Made by a program: the position numbers and the translations under genes | Shown: positions 1 through 4,650 of the stretch, in pieces | How positions within the stretch are numbered: position 1 is the stretch's first letter | Layout: every line of letters begins with the position of its first letter | The notes under the pieces: model-generated | Told to the model about the DNA's origin: nothing | The model's database searches: none | What the model saw: the letters and a program-made list of their open reading frames with translations, nothing else | Source: JBEIUL01 sp044356865 | GTDB taxonomy: Bacteria > Planctomycetota > Phycisphaerae > Phycisphaerales > SM1A02 | DNA: 6,018 nt | Direction of reading: 5' to 3' | NCBI GenBank assembly: GCA_044356865.1 | Contig: JBIKVN010000204.1 | Location: 1-6,018 of the forward strand

Positions 1-324
1 CCGGTCGCCTTGCTGGTCGGGCCGGGGACATTCTCTTCCGCGAACATGACGGCGGACATGGCGAAGAGCTACAAGATGGCGCTGTTGGTCGGGCGGCCGA
101 CCGGCGAGCCGGTCAATTCGATCGGCGAATGCGGCTTCGCCCAGTTGCCCAACAGCGGCCTCATCGTCAGCTTCTGCACGGCCTACTTCGTCGGCGCCGC
201 GGGTAACCCCGAGAACGGCGGGCCCGTCGAGCCCGACATCCTCGTCCCCGACGACGACGGCGGCGCGCGTGCGATCGAGGTTGCGATCCAGGCGCTGCGC
301 GAGCGCGACGCGACTCCGAGGTAG
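1..324 (+). CDS. S41-family serine peptidase, C-terminal fragment (5' end outside window)
   Basis: The reading frame is open from base 1 and stops at TAG 322-324, giving 107 residues of the C-terminal part of the protein. Near the left edge is LLVGPGTFSSAN, which matches the S41 nucleophile segment (a hydrophobic strand, then T-x-S-[SA]-[AS]-[EN]). By comparison with CtpA-type proteases the first Ser of the FSSA motif, fragment residue 12, would be the nucleophile. It is followed by ALLVGRPTGEPVNSIGE, then LPNSGLIVSFCTAYFVG and GGPVEPDILV. This order (VGxxTGxxxNxxGE, PNSGLxVxxxTxYF, EPDI) is typical of S41 enzymes of the tricorn/retinoid-binding-protein-like branch. The Lys of the CtpA Ser-Lys dyad is not apparent in the VGRPTG segment, which fits that branch. 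Such enzymes are usually exported proteases, but the N-terminal domains and any signal peptide lie outside the window. Family assignment is firm; substrate is unknown. Confidence 0.85.
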   Translation, partial: PVALLVGPGTFSSANMTADMAKSYKMALLVGRPTGEPVNSIGECGFAQLPNSGLIVSFCTAYFVGAAGNPENGGPVEPDILVPDDDGGARAIEVAIQALRERDATPR

Positions 325-359
325 GACGCGGGCGGCGCGTCGTGTCGCCGGGGGCGTTT
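325..359 (+). terminator. Possible weak terminator after the S41 peptidase gene
   Basis: Directly after the TAG stop is a 6-bp GACGCG/CGCGTC stem (325-330 with 336-341, 5-base loop). It is followed by a 4-bp CGCC/GGCG hairpin (346-349 with 353-356) that ends in only three T residues. Position immediately after a stop suits a terminator, but the U-tract is minimal and GC-rich sequence makes short stems by chance. Confidence 0.25.
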
Positions 360-583
360 CAACCCGTCGAACCCCTTCGCAGTCGACTGGCTTGTCTTCA
401 GGCGGGTGGGCAGATCGCCCCCATGGCGTGTCGTGTCGGGGGCTCCGTGCTCTCGGGTTTGCGGAAGGAGCGGAAGCGTCTGTTCCGAACGGGGGGCAAG
501 CGGTAGTGTTGCCGGCCCGCTCTCACACGCTCTCCGAACGGGTCAACAGGCGGAAGACATCAGGGCGCGACCGAGGAGGCCCC

Positions 584-706
584 ATGAGCGTGCGCCCGAG
601 GAACCTCGGCCTGCGCAAGCGTGCCTGCGCGACTTTGAACGTTGCAGACCGGCGCCCCGCTCGGCCGACTCCGGTGGCAGCCATGGACCCGACGGGCCGG
701 TTATGA
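584..706 (+). CDS. Hypothetical small ORF, 40 residues, doubtful
   Basis: ATG at 584 is preceded by GAGGAGG (573-579), the strongest Shine-Dalgarno match in the spacer, four bases before the start. The frame ends at TGA 704-706 and would encode a basic, Arg/Pro/Ala-rich peptide of 40 residues with no signal peptide, membrane segment or recognised motif. Its composition is what chance frames in GC-rich DNA give, so the ribosome binding site is the only support. It ends about 120 bases before the esterase start and could at most be a leader peptide. Confidence 0.15.
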   Translation: MSVRPRNLGLRKRACATLNVADRRPARPTPVAAMDPTGRL

Positions 707-824
707 GTCCTTCACCAAGCGGCACGGACGGTGTCTCGGCCGTGCGGACTTGAACGGCCCGCCTGCAGTCCGCGCGAGGCAATGACCACGTCCGGTCCGC
801 GTTCGATCCTCGGAGTACAGTTCG

Positions 825-1868
825 ATGAGCATGCAGACACATCCGGCCGCCGCCGCCCTGTTCGTGACGCTGTGCGGGTCACACGCGGCGGCGCAAACCA
901 ACATCCATGCGACGATGGAGCATGGAGGGCTGACCCGCTCCTACATCGTGCACCTGCCTCCGGGCTTCTCGGCGGAAGTGCAAGCTCCGCTCGTGATTGC
1001 CCTCCACCCTACGGGTACGACGGGAGCGCAGCTTCAAATGACCTCCGGATGGGACGTCGTGAGTGACGCGCATGGGGTGGTGGTCGCCTACCCCGACGGC
1101 GGGCTGCCGGCCGGGGCGAACGGCGGAAGGGTCTGGAACACCTGGGAGTTGACGGGTGCCGCACCCGATGACAGCGGGTTTCTCGCCGCGCTCATCGACC
1201 GATTGCAGGCGGACTTCGGCATCGCTGCATGCCGGGTCTACATGACCGGATTCTCGGCCGGGGCGATGATGACGAACACCTTCGCGGCGCTGCACGCCGA
1301 CAGGATCGCGGCGATCGCGCCCGTCTCCGGCGGCTGGATCACCGCGTACGGTGGAAGAGAGTCGCAGCTCTCCCCGGTCCGGCCGGTGCCGACGTGGATC
1401 TGGCGGGGGAGCAACGAGACCTTCACGACCGGGACGGGCAAGAACGCGCGCCCTCGCGATGTGCAGGATCAGGAGCAGCGCGCGTTCTGGGTGGCGCACA
1501 ACGGCGCCACCTACCAGACAACGACCATCGAGCAGTTGACCTACGCAGTGCCGCGCATCTACATCACCGCGCGGTTCGACGGCACGGCGCCGGTATGGTT
1601 CACGGAAGTCCAGGGTACCGGTCACGTGTACCAACCGGGCGCCGCGGATCTCGTCTGGAACCGTTTCTTCTCGCAGATCGTGTCTGCAGAGACTGGGTGC
1701 ACGCCCTGTCCCGCGGACATCAGCGGGGACGGCAACATCGATGGCACGGATCTTGGTCAGCTCCTCGCCGCCTGGGGCTCTGCGGACTCCGCGTCGGACC
1801 TCGACGGCAACGGCTCGGTGGGTGCTGCGGACCTGGGGATGCTCCTCGCGGCATGGGGAGCCTGTTGA
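825..1868 (+). CDS. Secreted PHB depolymerase/feruloyl esterase-like alpha/beta-hydrolase with dockerin-like tail
   Basis: This is a 347-residue protein. The start ATG 825 has GGAG nine bases upstream (812-815), and an in-frame TGA at 783 rules out a longer form. Residues 1-24 look like a Sec signal peptide ending AAAQ, though with few positive charges. Residues 35-285 fit the LpqC/PHB depolymerase esterase family: GLTRSYIVHLPPGF, then PLVIALHPTG with the oxyanion-side HP (61-62), VVVAYPDG (86-92), and MTGFSAGAMM carrying the nucleophile Ser144 in GxSxG. GTGHVYQPG supplies the likely catalytic His267. The usual HGTAD segment holding the catalytic Asp reads WRGSNET here (193-199), so Glu198 may stand in. 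Residues 292-347 hold two Ca-loop repeats (DISGDGNIDGTDLGQLLAAWG and DLDGNGSVGAADLGMLLAAWG), a dockerin type I-like tail common in planctomycete secreted proteins. Likely role: extracytoplasmic hydrolysis of an ester polymer or feruloyl ester. Substrate cannot be told from sequence. Confidence 0.88.
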   Translation: MSMQTHPAAAALFVTLCGSHAAAQTNIHATMEHGGLTRSYIVHLPPGFSAEVQAPLVIALHPTGTTGAQLQMTSGWDVVSDAHGVVVAYPDGGLPAGANGGRVWNTWELTGAAPDDSGFLAALIDRLQADFGIAACRVYMTGFSAGAMMTNTFAALHADRIAAIAPVSGGWITAYGGRESQLSPVRPVPTWIWRGSNETFTTGTGKNARPRDVQDQEQRAFWVAHNGATYQTTTIEQLTYAVPRIYITARFDGTAPVWFTEVQGTGHVYQPGAADLVWNRFFSQIVSAETGCTPCPADISGDGNIDGTDLGQLLAAWGSADSASDLDGNGSVGAADLGMLLAAWGAC

Positions 1869-2067
1869 GCCCACCTGCAGACCCGCGGCCTGAGTGCGTG
1901 CGGGTTGGGTTCGGAAGGCTGTGGACGAGCTGCCTTGATGGTGCGCTGCCCGCCCGTTCCGATCCTCACCCCGCTCCCACGTCGCGAAGGAATCGCCCTG
2001 CACTCCCTCTGGGAAGCTCAGAACGCCATCTCGAGTTCGAAGCCGTTTCGATCAGGGAGCTTCAGAG

Positions 2068-2096
2068 GACCCCGTCGCGGTCGCGGCGGGGTCTTT
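2068..2096 (+). terminator. Rho-independent terminator of the esterase transcript
   Basis: An 11-bp stem pairs 2068-2078 (GACCCCGTCGC) with 2083-2093 (GCGGCGGGGTC) through a GGTC tetraloop. All pairs are Watson-Crick except one U-G, and TTT follows at 2094-2096. The T run is short, but the stem is by far the strongest in the window. It sits 200 bases after the esterase stop in the plus orientation. In the minus orientation the stem is followed by CTCTGAAG, so it would work less well for the opposing propeller gene. Confidence 0.7.
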
Positions 2097-2137
2097 CGCT
2101 GCGCTCCCGGCGGTCGGTCGTCAAGCCGTCCCGCCGC

Positions 2138-2164
2138 GGCCAGGCTCCCGGCTGTTTCCTGGCC
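2138..2164. repeat. Inverted repeat GGCCAGG/CCTGGCC
   Basis: A perfect 7-bp inverted repeat (2138-2144 and 2158-2164) surrounds a 13-base spacer. It lies about 100 bases downstream of the distal TGA of the propeller gene and could cap that minus-strand transcript. No T-run follows on the minus strand, so a terminator role is only a guess. Confidence 0.25.
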
Positions 2165-2262
2165 CGTTGGACACGCTGTCGAGATCAGGGGAGGAGATCG
2201 GAACGACGGCCAAGTCGATGCGGCGGCCTGTCCCTCCACTGAGCGAACTGCGACAAACCGCG

Positions 2263-3324
2263 TCAATACATGCGGTCGAACGATGTCCCGTTGAACCGGA
2301 ACACGCCCTTGCCCCCGACCCAGAGGTCGCCCGCGCGGTCCCGGTAGATCGCCATGACGTCCCGCGTGGTCAGGCCGTCGCGCTCGCCGAACTAGCGCAG
2401 CGTGCGGCCGTCGTAGCGCCACGCGCCTCCGCCGATGGTGCCGATCCAGATGCATCCCTCGCGGTCCTCGCCGATCGAGAACACGCGGAGCAGCGACCGG
2501 TCGGCATCCGCCGCGTCAGCGCACAGGTCCGCCAGCAGCGCCGTCCGTGCGCCCTCGACCATGACCACGCCGACGCCGTTGTTCCCGATCCACAGCCGAC
2601 CCGAGCGGTCCTCGAACACGCAGCGCACGTGCGGTGCGCCGTCCACCTTCCGCAGCCCCATGCGTTCGCCGTCGATGGTCGTGAGTGTCCGGCCGTCGAA
2701 CCCGAACACCGCCTCATAGGTCGCGAGCCACACACGCCCGCCCTTTCCCCTGCAGATCCCGGTGAGGGAGTAGCCGTCGTCGGCCGCGCCCTCGCGCAGC
2801 GGCGGGAACGTCAGGTAGGTCAAGCCCTCGCCGTCGAAGCGGTAGACGCCGGGGGCGAGCTCGAACTGGTTGAAACCATGGACCCCGTCGCTCTTGAACC
2901 AGAGGTCACTCGGGTCGAGCGTCCACGCATCCGTCGCGTCGTAGCGGCGGGCGGTGCTCGTGGCGACCGCGCCTCCGGAGTAGTTGCTGATGCCGACGCC
3001 GTTGTCGAACCAGATCGTTCCGCGCGCATCCTCCTGGATCGAGCGCACCTGGTTGTCGCTCAGGCCGTCTGCGGTGGTGAAGCACTGGAATCGCTCGCCG
3101 TCGAACCGGCAGACTCCCTCGAAATGGCTGCCGAACCAGTAGTTCCCGCTCCGGTCCTGCAGGATCGCCCGCACGCCGCCGTTGTGCATCCCGTTCTGCC
3201 CGGCTTCATAGGTGAAGGGCAGTCGCTGCTGCAGGGGGGGCGTCGGGACCGCAGGAGATCTCGCCGTACAGCGGCAAAGCAGCGCGAACAGGACGACGAG
3301 GGAACCGCGTGAGACCCACTTCAT
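2263..3324 (-). pseudogene. Exported two-component-regulator-type beta-propeller protein, interrupted by in-frame TAG
   Basis: ATG 3324 is chosen because GGAG (3332-3335) sits seven bases upstream and the protein then opens MKWVSRG followed by a hydrophobic stretch (residues 8-17), a signal peptide or anchor. The frame is open further upstream but that part looks non-coding. C17 and C19 do not fit a standard lipobox. From about residue 50 there are Reg_prop-type propeller repeats: VRAILQDRSGNYWFG, VRSIQEDARGTIWF, ICRGKGGRVWLAT, VRCVFEDRSGRLWIG and SIGEDREGCIWIG, each followed by a VxxFDGxxF-like strand. A TAG at 2392-2394 ends translation after 310 residues. Beyond it the same frame continues with FGERDGLTTRDVMAIYRDRAG, another DLWVG and VFRFNG to TGA 2263-2265, plainly one more blade. 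The intact product would be 353 residues. There is no kinase or DNA-binding domain, so it is probably a periplasmic sensor or scaffold. Whether the gene is broken, readthrough-dependent or mis-sequenced is open. Confidence 0.75.
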
Positions 3325-3331
3325 GAGAGTG

Positions 3332-3335
3332 CTCC
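3332..3335 (-). promoter_or_regulatory. Ribosome binding site deciding the propeller gene start
   Basis: GGAG on the minus strand lies seven bases before ATG 3324. The frame is open back to 3588, but the 88 extra residues are basic and lack propeller or signal features. The site therefore supports the shorter form with its N-terminal hydrophobic segment. Confidence 0.6.
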
Positions 3336-3564
3336 GACCGATCGGGATCGGCCGTCGGCGCGCGAGGTGCGCGTCGACCAGGCGAGCCGGAACCGCTGGC
3401 TGCGCAGCCACCATGGGGATTCGAGCCATGCGGCCTCGATTCGATGGCTCTCGATGTCGTCGGAGCTGCCGGGCCGCAGCGTGGAAGGCATGGTGGACCG
3501 TATCGAGATCGACGGGGCTGCAGCGATGACCACCCATGTACTCTAGGTCATGAATGACGGATCC

Positions 3565-3586
3565 GCCGGGCTTCGATCCGCCCGGC
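3565..3586. repeat. Inverted repeat GCCGGGC/GCCCGGC
   Basis: A perfect 7-bp stem (3565-3571 with 3580-3586) has an 8-base loop. It lies about 120 bases past the DUF3088 stop in the direction of transcription, behind the stronger stem at 3615-3638. No T-run follows on either strand. Confidence 0.3.
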
Positions 3587-3614
3587 ATCCCGGCTGGCGG
3601 CGTCGGCTTCGACT

Positions 3615-3638
3615 CGCTGTATCGCTGCGGATACAGCG
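3615..3638 (-). terminator. Hairpin downstream of DUF3088 gene, possible terminator
   Basis: A perfect 9-bp inverted repeat, CGCTGTATC (3615-3623) and GATACAGCG (3630-3638), has a 6-base loop. It starts 70 bases after the DUF3088 stop on the minus strand. Neither side has a T-run, so it would be a factor-assisted terminator, an RNA-stabilising 3' hairpin or a protein-binding dyad. Its partly AT-containing stem is unusual in this GC-rich spacer. Confidence 0.4.
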
Positions 3639-3707
3639 TCGTCTCGCCTCCTTGCCTGCCGGGCGCCGGATCGGATCTCGGGCCTTCGGCGATCCATCAG
3701 ACAGAAC

Positions 3708-4064
3708 CTAGAAGTGGGGGACCATCGCGCCGTATCGGTCGGCGAGGTACTCGACGATCACCCGCGTGTCGGTGGCGTGCAGCCGATCGCCCGCCTTGTG
3801 GAACCTGCTCGCGTCCACGAATCCGTGGTTCACCGGATCCAGGACGAGGTTCGGGCAGCCCTGGTGCGCGTCGCCGACGAGCTCGACGATCGGCCGCCTC
3901 GGCCTTGGGTAGTCGACGTACCGGATGTCGAGGCGAGTGCGCAGCTCGGGACAGCAACCCAGCACGCCCTCGAGGAACGCGCAGTCGGGGCAGTAGTATC
4001 GCTTGCCTTCGTGGTCGCGGGCGCTGTCGGTGAATCCCGGAGTGAGCAGGAAGAGGATGTCCAT
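3708..4064 (-). CDS. DUF3088 family thioredoxin-like small protein
   Basis: This 118-residue protein matches the whole length of the DUF3088 family. It opens MDILFLLTPGF, then KRYYCPDCAFLEGVL with a CPDC (Cys25, Cys28) at the first helix, as in thioredoxin/glutaredoxin folds. Next come LDIRYVDYPRPR, ELVGDAHQGCPNLVLD with a probable cis-Pro at 71, and a C-terminal TDTRVIVEYLADRYGAMVPHF. The cis-Pro position, CxxC and final helix suggest a cytosolic redox-type fold; the family's actual role is not established. Two starts compete. ATG 4064 has AAGGA (4071-4075) six bases upstream and gives the family's usual N-terminus. ATG 4094 adds ten residues and overlaps the GNAT stop as ATGA. I prefer 4064, with translation coupled to the upstream gene. 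Stop is TAG. Confidence 0.85.
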   Translation of the reverse strand: MDILFLLTPGFTDSARDHEGKRYYCPDCAFLEGVLGCCPELRTRLDIRYVDYPRPRRPIVELVGDAHQGCPNLVLDPVNHGFVDASRFHKAGDRLHATDTRVIVEYLADRYGAMVPHF

Positions 4065-4070
4065 CGGATG

Positions 4071-4075
4071 TCCTT
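4071..4075 (-). promoter_or_regulatory. Ribosome binding site for the DUF3088 start at 4064
   Basis: AAGGA on the minus strand lies six bases before ATG 4064 and inside the short stretch after the GNAT stop codon. The upstream ATG at 4094 has only a weak AGG ten bases away, so this site argues for the shorter product. Confidence 0.55.
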
Positions 4076-4090
4076 GGCTGTCGGTTCGAT

Positions 4091-4525
4091 TCATGCGCTA
4101 CCGGCCTGCCAACGCTCCTTCGGGCACGGCTTCTCCATCCAGCGGCCGGCGGGCACGGGAAGGTAGCCGAACTTCTCGTAGAGACCGTGGGCGTCGCGGG
4201 TGGCAAGGCACCACCGTCGCACGGTCTGGAGATCGGGGTGACGCTCGAGCGCCTCGAGCATGCGGCGCGAGATGCCTTGCCCGCGCCGGCCTTCCTGAAC
4301 GCACACGTCGCAGAGCCAGGCGAACGTCGCACGATCGGTGACGACGCGGGCCAGTCCCACCGTCGCGCCCGTGGCGTCGTCGAGCGCAACCGCCGTGATG
4401 CTGTTGCGGAGCGCCTCGGCCACCACCTCGCGGCGGATGTTCGGAGACCAGTAGGTCCCGGCCAGCATGCCGTGGATGGCGTCGAGGTCCTGGCGGGCGG
4501 GATCGAGGGAGATCGTGATGGACAC
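4091..4525 (-). CDS. GNAT family N-acetyltransferase
   Basis: This is a 144-residue single-domain protein of normal GNAT length. It would transfer an acetyl group from acetyl-CoA to an amine on an unidentified acceptor in the cytoplasm. Segments in order: an N-terminal strand (SITISLDPA), helices around 12-40, strand ITAVALDDATGATVGLARVV (43-62), the core strand FAWLCDVCV (68-76) and the acetyl-CoA-binding motif A EGRRGQGISRRML (78-90), with the Q/RxxGxG-type pyrophosphate loop. Then follow RRWCLATRDAHGLYEKFGY (103-121), the usual motif B with the Tyr of HGLYxKFG. The start is taken as GTG 4525 because GAGG (4533-4536) lies seven bases upstream. Another GTG at 4573 would add 16 residues but has no ribosome binding site. 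The TGA stop overlaps ATG 4094 of DUF3088, indicating an operon. Confidence 0.9.
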   Translation of the reverse strand: MSITISLDPARQDLDAIHGMLAGTYWSPNIRREVVAEALRNSITAVALDDATGATVGLARVVTDRATFAWLCDVCVQEGRRGQGISRRMLEALERHPDLQTVRRWCLATRDAHGLYEKFGYLPVPAGRWMEKPCPKERWQAGSA

Positions 4526-4587
4526 GCGTCGGCCTCGTGCGGAAGTATCGCAGATGCGGAGTGCCCAAGACACGCCGCCGATCGTTC

Positions 4588-4601
4588 CGATCTCGAGATC
4601 G
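4588..4601. promoter_or_regulatory. Perfect 14-bp palindrome upstream of the GNAT gene
   Basis: CGATCTCGAGATCG reads identically on both strands, with no spacer. It lies about 60 bases before the GNAT GTG, in the gap after the SUMF1-domain gene, and overlaps a second GATCG/CGATC repeat at 4580-4592. This is a plausible position for an operator of the GNAT-DUF3088 pair, but no known regulator site is recognised and chance cannot be excluded. Confidence 0.3.
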
Positions 4602-4650
4602 ACCGCAGCCGGCGGGGATGAACATCACCGGGCGGCCGGGCCCCGTCGAC

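Larger units (their letters stand above)
325..824. other. 500-base spacer without a convincing gene
   Basis: Between the S41 peptidase stop and the esterase start, reading frames on both strands translate to Arg/Pro/Ala-rich sequence without domain motifs, as expected from chance open frames in GC-rich DNA. The only candidate with a good ribosome binding site is the 40-codon frame at 584-706, listed separately. No tRNA, CRISPR or convincing -35/-10 promoter could be made out. The promoter of the esterase is expected here but is not recognisable by eye. Confidence 0.5.
1869..2262. other. Convergent intergenic region
   Basis: This lies between the converging esterase and propeller genes. It contains the terminator at 2068-2096 and an inverted repeat at 2138-2164. 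Frames through it on both strands are Arg/Pro-rich and show no domain motif or supported start. No RNA gene was recognised. Confidence 0.55.
3325..3707. other. 380-base spacer upstream of the propeller gene
   Basis: This separates the DUF3088 stop from the propeller start, both on the minus strand. It holds two hairpin-forming inverted repeats (3565-3586 and 3615-3638) close to the DUF3088 end. A minus-strand frame (3321-3533, GTG start) ends with its TGA overlapping the propeller ATG, but it has no clear ribosome binding site or domain. The spacing suggests the propeller gene has its own promoter here, although no -35/-10 pair could be defined. Confidence 0.45.

Noticed and set aside
879..2003. 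Long minus-strand open frame of 374 codons
   Set aside because: It is antisense to the esterase and Arg/Gly-rich with no domain. The plus strand has a clear catalytic motif set.
2025..2060. Possible tRNA T-arm because of GAGTTCGAAGC
   Set aside because: No acceptor or anticodon stems with the right spacing could be found on either strand.
1229..2242. Plus-strand frame of 337 codons overlapping the esterase
   Set aside because: It is an out-of-frame shadow of the esterase, very Arg-rich and with no motif.
2392..2394. Genome-wide reassignment of TAG to an amino acid
   Set aside because: TAG is the natural terminal stop of the S41 peptidase fragment (322-324) and of DUF3088 (3708-3710), both at family-typical C-termini.
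2018..2455. Minus-strand frame ending in NGFELEMAF, resembling the Phe-terminated end of an outer-membrane barrel
   Set aside because: Only the last dozen residues look protein-like. The rest is an out-of-frame shadow of the propeller gene or Arg/Pro-rich spacer crossing the terminator stem.
2167..3312. Long plus-strand open frame of 381 codons
   Set aside because: It runs antisense to the propeller gene. Its product is Ala/Val/Arg/Asp-rich without motifs, while the minus strand shows repeated propeller blades, a signal sequence and a ribosome binding site.
3325..3588. 88-residue N-terminal extension of the propeller protein
   Set aside because: The sequence is basic and without features, while ATG 3324 has a well-spaced GGAG and begins a plausible signal segment.
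4526..4573. Longer GNAT form from GTG 4573
   Set aside because: There is no ribosome binding site upstream, and the 16 extra residues lie before the expected first strand; GTG 4525 has GAGG at seven bases.
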